From positions 6,758,001-6,822,000 of the forward strand of contig JAWHQI010000049.1 in NCBI GenBank assembly GCA_033032865.1: a DNA stretch of 64,000 nucleotides. The letters run 5' to 3'. The translations under genes and the position numbers were made by a program. The notes beneath the pieces were generated by a model that was not told where the DNA came from, ran no database searches, and saw only the letters and a list, made by a program, of their open reading frames with translations. Origin of the DNA: Dactylorhiza incarnata. Its lineage: Eukaryota > Streptophyta > Magnoliopsida > Asparagales > Orchidaceae. The first letter of the stretch is position 1; every line of letters begins with the position of its first letter. This document shows, piece by piece, positions 32,850-44,496 of this stretch.

Positions 32850-34623
32850 TTGAACAGATCTGCTAGTGGGTGTCTAAGCATCATTAGTATGGAGTCAAGA
32901 ATAGCTATCTGCTCCAGGGAGAACTTTGCCATTTGGAAAGTCAGAGCAAGAATACTCATGGAGGCGATGGATCCAAAAATGTTTTTGATTGTTCAAAATG
33001 GTCCCTCCATGACAATGTTAAAAGATGAAACTCTTCTTGCCATCTTGGATAAAGAAGCAAGGAGCATTCTAGCTAGTGCAGTAGATCTGGCAACACATCA
33101 GAAGCTGAGTCGTTGCAAAATGGTCCCATGGAAGTTCTCATGGAAGTTCTCATGGAAGTTCTCATGGAAGTTCTCCATGACATGTGGGACTTCTTAGAAG
33201 TTCTCATGGAAGGGTCAGAGGAAGATTTTGAAGAAGAAACCTCTCATGAAGAGGTATGCATCAGAGCAATACTGACTACTTCAGACAGTGAATCAGAAGA
33301 TGATGAATGTTCTGGAGCAGAAGAAAGGATAAGAGCACCCCTGTCTCTTACAGACTGTGACTCTGAGGATGAAGAGGTTCATGGACTGATGGCTCTATCA
33401 GATGAAGAAGATCATGATGAATTGCATCATGATCAGGTATGCACCACTCACACATCTTTACTACCTGCTTCATTTGAGAAGACCAAAAGTGCATCAGAAA
33501 ATTATTTATCTTCTAAAGATGATGCAGAAGACTGCTCATCATGCACAATAAGAACCATGCTGATCTATTAGAACAGTTTGGTGATCTCTTAGATGCTCTG
33601 AGGAAGAGCAAGAGGCTTGTTAAGAAACAAGCTAGGGAGCTAGAATCACTCAAGCCTTATAGGGTTGAGTCAGATGGGGGACTGTGTATGTCCTACTGTA
33701 AGGACACCAATCCACATGAGCTCAAGAAAGTCATAGACAAGCTTTATGATGAGAGTTGCCAAATGGAAGAACTTATCAAGAAACTTGAGAGTGATCTTCT
33801 TAAGGAAAGAAGCTTGGTAGCTCAATTCTCTAAGCCCAAAACTGTTCTCCCCATCATTGACACCTTCTCATCCTATAAAAATAGGAGGGGGTTAGGTTAC
33901 AAAGAAGGGGCAGTAGATGATAAGAATGGAGAAAAGGGCAAAACTAAAGCAAAGCCTCACACCACCTTTCAGAAGGTAGTGCTTCCCTCAAATAGGTATG
34001 ATCAGGACAATGTCCATGGTCACTGGATGAATGGAAGCTCCACTAGTCATGAAAATGCTCCTAACTATGGAAAGAGAAAGGGCATGGGGATGAGTGCATT
34101 AAAGGCTCCCCATGAGGAAATTCAAATGGCCCATCATGGACCATTTGTATTTGGTGTCCCAGCCCCCACTCTCAAGGATAAAGGGGCAACATCTTCTCAA
34201 TCACCCTCAGATAAGAAGCAGACCAGTAGCCCCAGTATAATCAATTCTCACTTGAACATATCTGATGCCATCAACACCATATCAGCCACCAAGCTGTCAT
34301 CTGTTGCTGACAAACAGATAAGGTCATGAAGAAACGATGATACTAGAGCAGCTAGTCAGCTCTTGACTAAGAGAGATTGGAAGAATGTTGCTGCCTTCTC
34401 TACTGAACATACTTCAAAAAGTGCTCAGAAAAGAAGGTACAACATTCATGAGTGTTGGTGCTGTGGCAAAGTGGGACACTTTGCCATCGAATGTTGGCAC
34501 AACCCTAGTATGCTTAATGCAAAGGTGAGACCTCCTGGAAGGGCTGCGGTGAGTAGAGGGATCTCCTATTATGCTAACAAGAACCTAGGACCCAAGTCAC
34601 CTTGGGTTCCTAAGGGATATTAA
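32850..34623 (+). pseudogene. Gag of A, ending at its CCHC knuckle
   Basis: Pieces at 32850-33197, 33113-33571, 33541-34329 and 34363-34623 make one Gag broken by frameshifts and stops. Early: RENFAIWKVRARILMEAMDP (the Copia Gag opening). A short sequence encoding MEVL is repeated four times in tandem (33120-33180). The middle is acidic (many Glu/Asp/Ser), then SKPKTVLPIIDTF and FQKVVLPSNRYD as in E, and the knuckle CWCCGKVGHFAIECWH near 34460-34500. It ends at LGPKSPWVPKGY, exactly where protease would begin; nothing of protease follows. Confidence 0.88.
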
Positions 34624-35181
34624 ATCTATCTTGTAGGGTAGTCCATTTAGCCATTAAAAAGAAAATAAGGCTAATGGACAATAAGTGCTCCAGGCTTAGC
34701 TCTGGACTAAGAAGAACTTACCACATACCAAGGTGCACTAATCAAGGGTGAGCTGGAAGTAAAGATAAGTGGACATTCCATCGAAGGGGAGCCACTGGCT
34801 CAAGGAGACTTAGAGGCCAAGGTGAAGGTAACCATGTTAATGTTTATCACATAAACACATCTTCATCTAATATTGTAAAGGTAATTTTTCAAAAACCATA
34901 TTGTCGGAATGGTCATTAGTATCGTCGAAAGACCTGCATTACGATGATACCCAATCGTCAGCAGACTCTTAATTAGGTCTAAGCTCAATCACTACAGCTA
35001 AACTCGAGTTAGTCAGACATTTAACAAATGACACTTCAACTTCCAACTCGGACACTATAAATAAGGTCAAATATCTTAAGGTTAACACGCTCTCTACATT
35101 AGCCCTAAGAAGTCATCGTGTTCCCCACGCCATCTAAGAGTGAACGAGTCGACTGAGCTGAAATCCTCCGGAATCAAAAAT
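34624..35181. other. Deletion scar and spacer between gag and ORF3 of A
   Basis: About 560 bp with no coding trace where an autonomous relative has about 3 kb of pol. TCGTCGA- and ATCGTC-type words occur at 34925-34965, as in the pol-ORF3 spacer of E. The exact deletion breakpoint cannot be placed without an intact relative. Confidence 0.65.
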
Positions 35182-37045
35182 ATGGCGCCAAAGAAGGAAG
35201 ATCTTCTATTCGAAGGATGTGAAGTGGTGAGGAATGGATTCTCAGAAGGCTCAGAAGAAATCCAGTGCACCATTAAGCTGCTCAAGACCATCAACCTAGA
35301 ATATGCCCTCTCTGAGCCTACAGTAATATTACGAAGAGAAGTGCTGGAGTTCTACTCAAATGCCAAGGGTGGCTCCAAGGGAACGTCTATGCAAAGAAAA
35401 ATTAATGGGATAAAGATTAAGGTGAATCCCAAAAGGTTGAACAAAGCTCTTCAGCTGCCAACCTTTACCAAGGGGGAGGAAGACGAAACGATTTCTCAGG
35501 AAGAACTTGTCAAGGCTCTGGCTTGGTGCGGCCACTCGAGCAAAACCTATGGATTCTTGGAAAGGAAAAGCTTAAATCAACGAGGAAAGCTGTTGGCAGA
35601 CATTGTGGGAAAAACCCTCCTCTGCAAGGTAGGGTCACATGATAGGATATCCAAGCCTATGTTCGAATTAATGGCAAGGATATCCTTAGTAAAAGGACCA
35701 ACTGGGGTCAGCACATCAATAAGAGGATACAAGAAAGCTTTCAAGCTCCAAATCTTGGAAGAATTCTATCATTATACCATCTGCAAACCTACCCAGAAAG
35801 CTTCAACAAAAGTATGGAGTCAAAATACATCACATGAAAAGAATGAACATCAAAATCCTTGCAAGATGGGAGAAAACTCTGACTAAGCCTCCCACAAAGT
35901 CAGAAACTGCGGAAGATGCAAAGAGGAAGGGAGAAAGCTCATCTGAAGAGAGTAAGTCAGGGAACAGCTCTCCTCCATTTGGCTCAGAGGCAGCTGCAGA
36001 AACTCAAAATATTGCCCTCCAGACCTCTGATCTAAGTCAAGGATCCAGGATATCTGCAGGCACAGATCCAAGAAGTGCTGAAATTGAGGGGGAGAAAAAC
36101 AGTGAGATCCCTGCTCAAGTAGAAACAGTGATCCAAAAGATCATAGGGGCTGAGGATGCTGAACATTCTGAGTCTGCAATTGCAAAAGGACAATCAAGAA
36201 ATCCCTGCTGATGGAACTAGCAGTGATCAGCAAGGTCCTGAAAATGTGACTAAGCCAACAACTCACCAATAGGAAAATCTCTATCCCCAATACTGGAAGG
36301 GGATGAAGAAGAGGATCAAGAGGGGTCATCTACAGAGAATAGACAAGAAGAGCCCTCCCATATATCTAAAATAAAGATGCTCCTGGAAGAGCAAAGGATA
36401 AAACTAGAAAGACATGTCACCTCTGCCATCAATGATCTAAGAAAGGATCTGTCTGCTGAAACGGCAAACCTAAGAAATGATGTGAAAAGCCTACAAGATT
36501 ACAATACCTGCTCTCACAAAGCTCTAATTAACCTAGGGATCAATCAGTCATCGATTATCGGCAGCATAGAAAAGGCCTATGTTACATCAACCAAGAGAAT
36601 AGCTGAACACAAAACTGACATCAAAGAACGAATAGATCAACAAAATAAAGATTTAGATAGTCATCTGCTGGAAACCAAGAATCACTTAGAAGCTAGAATT
36701 CACATGCTCAAAAACAAGATATGGGCCTCCGAAGAGAACCTACAAAAAGGGATATCTGAAGAAATCATAAAGGGGGAGAGATCAATGATAAAGGCCAGCT
36801 ATGATCATACCATCTGGACCTCGAACACTATCAGGGAAGCAATGAATCTTCCTTCCCTTTGTTATGACGAGCCTACCATAGGTCCCTGTACAGATATTCC
36901 TGAAACTAATAAGGATAAAGAAACAATTGAGACTGAAGAAATTAGAAAGAGAAAGTACAGGGAAGAGATGGAGAAAAAGAGCAGGAAGTCGGTACCAAGA
37001 AAGCAAAGAGAGATGTTGATACGAATGCACCAGATATATAGATAG
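35182..37045 (+). pseudogene. ORF3 (env-like slot) of A: plant transposon domain plus coiled coil
   Basis: ATG at 35182 (MAPKKEDLLFEGCEVVRNGF). Residues about 50-235 form the conserved domain shared with E: VLEFYSNAKGG, LNKALQLPTFTKGEEDE, ALAWCGHSSKTYGFLERK, GKTLLCKVGSHDRISKPMFE. A frameshift near 35835 leads to a Ser/Glu-rich linker; a stop at 36209-36211 follows. From 36377 to 37045 comes a long coiled coil (for example LEEQRIKLERHVTSAINDLR, DIKERIDQQNKDLDSHLLET) with a very basic C-terminus. I see no hydrophobic membrane span, so it does not look like an envelope protein. Its survival while pol is gone is notable. Confidence 0.82.
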
Positions 37046-37227
37046 TTAAATATAGAAATGTCAAAACTCTTCTGAACATTCGGCACTAATTATAAATGAA
37101 GAAATATTTGTCAAAATTCTGTGTTTACTTAATTTTGCTGAAATGTCATCATTACGTGCTTATCTGCTTAAATGTTAATATCTGTTATGAGAATGGCACT
37201 TATCATTGAGTGGGTTATGACTTCTTC

Positions 37228-37241
37228 AAATAGGGGGAGAT
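37228..37241 (+). promoter_or_regulatory. Polypurine tract of A
   Basis: AAATAGGGGGAGAT next to the 3' LTR start at 37242. The B element has the same core (CAAATAGGGGGAGAT on its strand), consistent with both belonging to related Copia families. Confidence 0.85.
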
Positions 37242-38789
37242 TGTTGGGAACAGTGCCCTGCAATGTTCCTGATTCGAAGTAGTGCTCAGCTCAATGATAA
37301 ATGCAAGTTGTATGTGACATTCCATCTAGTTCATGCTGCAGGAATTGACAATATGTCATGTAATTTAGTTATTTTACTAAGTACTATATCGCCGAGAAGA
37401 ACAGGTGATATCGTCGATAATGCATGCTTGTCATCATAATGACGGGCAGAGCAGCAGCCGCTGAGAAGTAAAGTGTTCGTCGACCGCTGAGACGTGGCAA
37501 GATCGTCGAACGAAGAATAGCGACCATCGAATGAAGGATGGCAAGTTCGTCGATCGCAGAATGCTGTTCGTCGAAAGCAGAGAAGACACATGACACCGTC
37601 GTGTGGAACTCATGTCATCGAGAGAACATATGAATACGATGACATGATGCAAGAAGGAAGCTCACGACGACAGTATCAGAGAAAGAAGATCGTCGTATAT
37701 ACAGAATATCCAGGATATCTTGTATCATCGAGATACCACCATAAGAGGTAGAAGGAAGATCCTGACGACAAAGTCAGAGACAGCTTGTCGTCGTAATGAT
37801 GCAAATATCTTCTAGACAAAATTCAAATCTTGCGGATATGATGTCAGCAATTAATGTCGCTGCCTGATTGTCCAATCAGGGCCTGCTATGATGGATGGGC
37901 TTCTGACAGTAAAGGAAATTGTATGTGACCGTTATACGGCTTGTCCGTCCTATAAAAGGGAACAGTGTTGCCCTAGAAAAAGAGGCTTGCTGTACAAGAA
38001 AACGAACGAGAAAAAGAATCCCGCCGCTCTTTAATAGAACGGTATTTTTCAGCGGAGAAGAAAGAGAACAAGATTCAAGAGTTCTCATAAGAATCAGTAA
38101 TCTCCATTGACTGAGAAGTCGCCGTTCAACATCAGGCAAAAGAAGAAAAGGCTGAAGAAGATCCAGAGCTGAAACTCAAAATCAAGAAGCATCTTCTTCA
38201 TCCTCAAGTTGTCGATCTCCATCAGGCTAAGTTGCCGATCAACATCAGGCAGAAGAAACAGTTTAAATATCTGTAATTTCTTGTAAGGCTTGCGGGCCTA
38301 TTTGTCCAGCTTGAGGGTTGGAGAGATGTGAGGCTTGAGGGCCAGGGCAGTGCACTTGCGGGTGCGATTTGTCGAGCTTGCGGGCTCGGGGGCAGTAGGG
38401 GCTTGTGGGCCTAGGCTGTTGGGACTTGCGGGTCCAAGTTGTAGGGCTTGAGGGACTAAGTGTCAAGCTTGCGGGCTCGGGGGCAGTAGGGGCTTGCAGG
38501 CCTAGGCTGTTGGGACTTGCGGGTCCGTGTTGTAAGGCTTGAGGGCCTAATGTTTTTGGCGGAATTTGTCGATCCTAGCACACTGCTGGGTAGGAGCAGA
38601 GGGAGAGAGGACTACTCAAGACACCCGGTCTTGAGGAACCTCTATAGATCGTTGTGTGCTTTCTGTGGTTTGCTCTTTTTTTCATAAATCTATTAACCAG
38701 AAACTAAGAAAACCTAATGGGGATAATATAAACAGAAAATCCTATTCACCCCCCCTCTAGGTGATTTAGTAGACACCCCATAAACAACA
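37242..38789 (+). repeat. 3' LTR of A
   Basis: Uninterrupted 1548 bp reference for the split 5' LTR. TATA box CTATAAAAG at 37950-37958. GC-rich GGCTTGCGGGCC repeats at 38285-38550. Ends CATAAACAACA then TTTAT (38790-38794), the target duplication. Confidence 0.95.
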
Positions 38790-38794
38790 TTTAT

Positions 38795-40135
38795 ACTGAG
38801 TCATTAACTATGAATCCTCCTCTGAAGCGTATCCTTCATTTGCATTGGATTCAATTTTAGATGCAGAAAGAGAAGTATAAACGTTTACCTCCCCCTCATT
38901 TGGGTGTTGTAGACGTCTTCATCTGATTGTGCCATTAGCCTGAAGTAGGCTTCCTCATCCGAGCTTGACTCATCTGAGTCACTGTCGCTAAGAGTCTTTG
39001 GCTTCTTTGCAATGAAGCTCTTCTCGGCTTTCTTCTTACTCTTGAAGGATCTCCTTTCTTCTTTCTGTGATCCTTCTTTCTTCTTGTATGGGCACTCCGC
39101 AATGACATGCCCTAGCTTATTGCAACAGTAGCAAATGATGTCAGAAGAAATTGGTTTATTCGATTTAGAATTATACATATCATTTCTGTTGCTTTTCTTG
39201 TGATGATCATCATCACGCCTTGATCTTCTGTGATCGTAGGAGGAAGACTGGTTCTGTCTTTGTCTTCTTTTATTGAGCAATCTTTTGAATTGCTTGGAGA
39301 GGAGAGAGAATTCTCCATCAGACATATCGGAGCTTGACGGACAAGCTTCAGATTCTTCAACTTTATCTCATTGTGGTCTTCTTATAGGAGACACAACCTT
39401 GCTTTTTCTAGAACTCTCTGCCTTGAGGGCAACAGACTTGTCTCTTCCAGAAGTCCTGTTCCCTTCCTCTTTGGCTTGTCTTATGCTTAGGTTAAGCTCA
39501 TGTGATAAGAGCTTCCTGAACAATATTTGTGGCTCCATGGTAGCCAGATTTCCAAATTCTCTGATCGTTATTGCCTTGGTATCCCATTCTTTCGTCAGGG
39601 ATCTCAAGAACTTGTCATTCAGTTCACCAATGGAGAATTCTCAGTCATAGTTTCTTAGTTCGTTTACTATCTTGAAGAATTTTTCATAAGATTCAGAAAT
39701 GGAGTCTCTCGAATCTTACTTAAATGCTTCATACTCTTGATTCAGCAAAGATCTTTGGTCATCCCTTACCTCTTCCGTACCTTCCTTCAGAACAACCAGA
39801 GAGTCCCACATTTCCTTTGCTGATTTGTAGTGAATAAGATTTTGCAACATAGAGTCGTCCACTGCACCTGCTATGATGTTCTTTGCCTTCTTGTCCAAGG
39901 CGACAAGTGCAATCTCATCTTTGGTTAGTTCCAACATCTTCTTAGGAATCATAAAAGCTGAATTTATAGAAGACAACTTTGTCGGAGCGTGGGGACCTTC
40001 TTCCACTATTTGAAAGATTCTTCGATCTGCGGCTTCCATGTAGAATCTAACCCTTTCCTCCCACATGGGGAAGTTTTCCTTAGTGGGCACGGGCAACTTG
40101 ACGGAGGAATCCTTGGATCTTTCCATTCCGGACAT
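38795..40135 (-). pseudogene. Gag of E, first half, with a first CCHC knuckle
   Basis: Start MSGMERSKDSSVKLPVPTKE at 40135, then PMWEERVRFYMEAADRRIFQ, ALDKKAKNIIAGAVDDSMLQ and YKSAKEMWDSL (UBN2-type Gag core). After TAA at 39716-39718 the same frame goes on with FLRSLTKEWDTKAITIREFG and, after another stop near 39365, a basic stretch and knuckle CYCCNKLGHVIAEC (about 39090-39130), then a Ser/Asp-rich region with YFRLMAQSDED. Together with the knuckle at 6801-6983 this Gag had two CCHC motifs about 350 residues apart, one on each side of the A insertion. Three in-frame stops break it. Confidence 0.87.
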
Positions 40136-40212
40136 ACTGGCTCTTGCAACTAGATGAAGAGATCTTGTTCAAGGTGTTAACCTTTAGAGAACAAACTCGC
40201 TATGATACCAAT

Positions 40213-41808
40213 TGAAAGTATCTAGTCACAACCTAAATCACCTAGAGGGGGGTGAATAGGTGTAATCTATGGCTTTTCGCGGAATTAAAAATTTAAACAA
40301 ACAAGCACACAGAAAACGAGCACAACACAACACAAGGATTTTATAGTGGTTTCCCGATGTGGGTAGTCCACTTTCCCGCCTCGCCTATCTAGCAGTCCGA
40401 GGCTAGATTCGGCTACTTCACCAATCTCAATTTTTTTCAAATCTTACAACTCAGAGTTCACAACTCCTACAAGCTCGGAGACTACGTCCTCTACAAACTC
40501 GGAGAACAAACTCTCCTACACACTCGATCCTCTAAACTAGGATCTACAAAAACTCAGAAGATGAAACTTCCTACAAGGATATGTAAAAGATATTACAAAG
40601 GATTTTGGATTCTAAATCCAATCTCTAAGAATATCCACGAAATTCTTCTTCTTCAGATCTGAAATAAATAAGTCTTCTTCTTCTACCTTGAAAGATGAAA
40701 TCCTGAACAAGACTGAGGGAAAAGAAAACTCTTTCTCTTGAAAGCTCTGATCTGAACACTTATCTAACCAACAAGATCTAGAAGAGAGTTAAAGCAATCT
40801 AAGTACAGAGATCTTGTGGAATAGAAACTTGCAGAAGAATCGAGCACAGAGCTTGTCAGCGGCACGAGAATGTCTTTTTTGAGCGAGAGAGAAGCCGACG
40901 AAAATCCTGATTCTTTTCTTTTATTTTGCACAATTAGGGTTAAAGGAAAATAACCCTTAACTATTTATTATCTTCATTCCAACGGCTATAATCCTAAAAC
41001 AAGGAGAGAGAACCACGTGGAAGAGATATTTGAAACAGCAGATGGAAAACAAAACTGCGCTGTAGTCATTCATCGAAAGAGCCTTATTCGTCGAGAGGGC
41101 AACAAATTTCCTGACAAAAGATTTGTAAAGAGAATTTCAGAGATCGTCGACTAACATGATTTTATTCGACGAAGGACTTATTACTCGACAAAGTCCTCAA
41201 AAGAAGATTCTCAGAATTCGTCGACTAACCGACTATTATTCGACGAACCCAGGTCTTTACTCGACGAATCACCTTAGAATGATTTTTCTTTCAATCCTGA
41301 ATTCAGCAACCATTGATTTCTATCTTCTCCTTAGTGCTTGAATATGAAGTACATCCCAATAGAGAGATTTCACCTGAGTTAACACTTTGGTCTATACAAT
41401 GAGGGATTACATTGCATAGGCCTGTGTTTATGACTCACTGAAACCTGACATTGGTTTGTACTTAGTAATTACAATCCTGCAAACACACAACTAAGAGACT
41501 ATATCAAATACAATCTCAATTCATCTTAGTTCAAGGGACACTACTTCAAATCAAGGTGATTGTGGCTACAATACCCAACAGAGTCGATATCAAGTCAAAG
41601 TTGCGTTGACTGTTATTCGACGCAAGTCTTAACTTCACTTATTTTATGATTGTCTTGACTTGGCCTTGACACTCTAAGGTGAGTGTGACATCCTAAGACA
41701 TCTAATGACCAATTTACCCTTACTAAACAATGTGGGTAATATAACCTAAGAAGTGAAATCACTTATAGATACTTTGTTAAGTTAAATCAAAAGGAGTTTT
41801 TCCCAACA
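40213..41808 (-). repeat. 5' LTR of E
   Basis: 1596 bp. The right half carries at least eight TTCGACGAA/TTCGTCGA-like words (41070-41270 and 41580-41630). The left part includes repeated CTCGGAGA/ACTCCTACAA words (40440-40560). The second LTR of E is outside the window, so the borders rest on TG/CA ends and the primer site only. Confidence 0.82.
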
Positions 41809-44496
41809 GACAATAACAATGTAAATTTAGCAGTTTTTATGAGATTTGATTTTCATAAAAAAATACAAAACAACAATATCAAGAAAAGCATATTTTGTGT
41901 TTTGAAATTGTTTTGTAATTTTATATTTGGTTTTTAAATTTTTAGATTCAAATTTTCTTAAGATAGGGGACATCAATTTCCACAGTGTTTTGAAAAATAA
42001 TGAAAAAGTTATGGATATAGGATTTTTGGCCTAAGGTGTAAAAAAGTTGTTTTAAAAAATACTTGTGTTTTTCAAAATCATGAAAACTCACAAAGATGAA
42101 ATATGCAAACACAAGATAGAAAGTTCAAACAAACCATATATGCATGAATTAGATGATTATAAAGTGTAAACTAATGTGCATGCAATGAGAGTAATATGAG
42201 TATGCACTAGATTAAAATTACACCAACTACATGGCAACACAATAGTCCCATACTAAGTGATGGATGGGCATAAGGAGCTACACACATGTCATAGGTTGGG
42301 ATGCGAGTCCCATATGCACACAAAAGATATCGCTCAACCTAGCACTCTTTGTGAGGCCCCTATTTCCCCCTAGTGCCTCGCAAGGCCCCACTGGAACCCT
42401 CCCCAGTTAAGGACAAGACATGAGTTACATGTTAGGAACTCTAATGCATACAATCCTACACCCCCGCTATTGTGAGATACATATCATGGGTGAATGATCA
42501 TGGACATACTTATGCATTTAAGCCCTACAAATTCATAAACGATGATTTTATTGCATGATTAATTTTTGGAATTGTAATTTGGTTAGTTGATTTTAAAGAC
42601 ATGTCATGAATTTCAATTTGTCTACTTTTTAATTTAGCATGACATTATAAATGATATACCTAGCATAGAAACTAAAATGAGCTTATAGTAAGAGGTGATT
42701 CTAGGATGATAAGTTTGGAAGCAATGTTATGCTAACAATGATTAAGTTCAATATATATAATTGGTTAGATGTTAATATTGCACGTATTCGAAAAGGAGTT
42801 TCAATTTCATTTTTCATGGACCTAGAATGAAATGACTAAGTTTATTTGATTTGTTTTGATGTGAGCATGATTGATTCTAGAGTCTAGAAAAATGATGTAC
42901 GTGCAATCTCAAGACATAATTTAATCAGATTATGAACTAAAACATATAACAAATTTTTAAATTTTATAACATAATTGCATTCATTAATTGAATTTATTGA
43001 TCTTTGATTTTGCATGATAATTCAAAATTTATGACACATGATAAAGTATTCATATTCATTCATTTAATTTATTTATTTATTTATTTATAATAAAGGCTTG
43101 TATGGTGAATATGAATATGAATATGTTTTTGTTGATTTATGATTTGTTTTGTACATTTTTCTCTTTGTTTATTATTTTACAAACCATGATCCAAAATACA
43201 TCAAAATCTTTTGAAAGAAGAAAATAATAATAAGTAAAGCAACATAATACTTTTTGGAAAATATAATTTAGAGAAAAATGATTTTTTTAAGAAAATAGAG
43301 CTATCACCGGCGGTAAATAATCATGCAAGGAAGCTTCAAATAGAGTGACTTGAAATTTCATGCAAAAACATTTTTTTTGTGATTTTTCGATTCTGATTTT
43401 TCTTGACTACTATTTTACATGATAGTGGTTATCTAATGCAGCATAGAGATCATTGAAATAACTAAAAGTTGTGCATTAAATATTATTGTCTACGACCCCT
43501 AATGAACCTTTGAAATCTATTTTTAAAAATAATTTCATTAATTTTGATTATATCACTTAATAAATTCAGTACTTAATTTTTGGTGATATTTAAGAGAAAG
43601 ATTTAACTAGCATACACAATTACTTTCATTAACATTGATGCTAGAATAATGAGATAAATAGGCAACTTGAGATGATAAGACTTTTTATTCAATTTCATTC
43701 TATTTGATTAAATTAAAGAATTTAAGCTTATTTTGTGTACGTCATATTGCAAAATATATAAAGTGTCCATAAAATGTCTTGGCTTACAAAAATTGCAAAG
43801 GCAAAGAAAAAGAAAAAAGTTACGCATAACATGAAGTAGAGTATTGTGTATTTCATTTTTATTTGATTCTACTTTACGCAATTTGTTAGATACTATTGAA
43901 TAATAGCTTTAGGTATCCAAAGGGGACCACTTGTGACTGTACATTTGGGTACCCAAATATAGCGCGATGATTAATGGGGAGACAAGGGTGAATGAGCCTT
44001 TTAAAGTGAAGTTTGTATGTTGTTTCTAACATTGTGTCTCCATTCATACCATTGTTGAATGCCAATTTTATATTTCAAATTTCCATAGACATCTTTCTAG
44101 GTTTGTGTGCATTTAATTTTATGTTTGGGGAAAATTGATTTTGTAAATGAGGATGATAATTGTTTAATAAACATTGCGTTAGAGATTTTTGTTTGATGAA
44201 GTTGTTTTTCATGTTGGAATTATGTTGCTTATCATCATCTTAATGAATCATAGAAAAGTGATTTTTGGAATGATTATAAGAGTGATAGTATATCTTAAGA
44301 ATTGATTTTTGATAGAGTGGGTAACAATAGACAATAGAAGATTGGTTCATATTTATTTGTTCTTCACTTCCACTCTTCCATTTATACATACTCTTATAAT
44401 GTGAAGTAAGTCTATTAAAATTTTATCTATAATTGACATGAAGGAATTTTTATTACTTGAAAATTTTGCACAAATAATTTTAATGAATCTAGTATA
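41809..44496 (-). other. AT-rich non-coding interior of G, with conserved islands shared with F
   Basis: No gene visible on either strand over 2.7 kb. Two stretches match F in inverted orientation: about 42280-42520 (F about 62470-62720; includes TGCCTCGCAAGGCCCCACTG, complement at about 62590-62610) and about 43830-44000 (F about 61120-61260). A TTTA microsatellite lies at 43067-43088. This is where pol would lie in an autonomous element. Confidence 0.6.

Larger units (their letters stand above)
7730..38789 (+). mobile_element. Element A: pol-less SIRE-like Copia derivative carrying gag and ORF3, host of nested B, C and D
   Basis: LTRs begin TGTTGGGAACAG and end AACAACA/AACCACA. The 5' LTR is split by B into 7730-8666 and 32196-32808 (about 1550 bp in all) and the 3' LTR is 37242-38789 (1548 bp). 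Internal DNA is only 32809-37241: primer site, gag to its last knuckle, about 560 bp of spacer, then ORF3 and a polypurine tract AAATAGGGGGAGAT at 37228-37241. Protease, integrase, RT and RNase H are missing. It is related to E (shared Gag and ORF3 motifs) but is a different family by LTR sequence. It would need pol from a relative such as E to move. Confidence 0.93.
38790..41808 (-). mobile_element. Element E, 5' portion: first half of gag, primer site and 5' LTR
   Basis: Resumes E after A. Gag runs 40135 down to 38795; the primer site TTGGTATCATAGC is at about 40200-40211 (minus), and the 5' LTR is 40213-41808 (1596 bp, TGAAAGTATC...CCCAACA). The LTR start contains CACCTAGAGGGGGGTGAATAGG, a stretch common at Copia LTR ends in plants. 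GACAA follows at 41809; its partner would be left of the window. Confidence 0.88.

Noticed and set aside
40213..41808. tRNA gene or host promoter near the tRNA-Met-like sequence at 40200
   Set aside because: The 12-base match is the element's primer-binding site; no cloverleaf is present.
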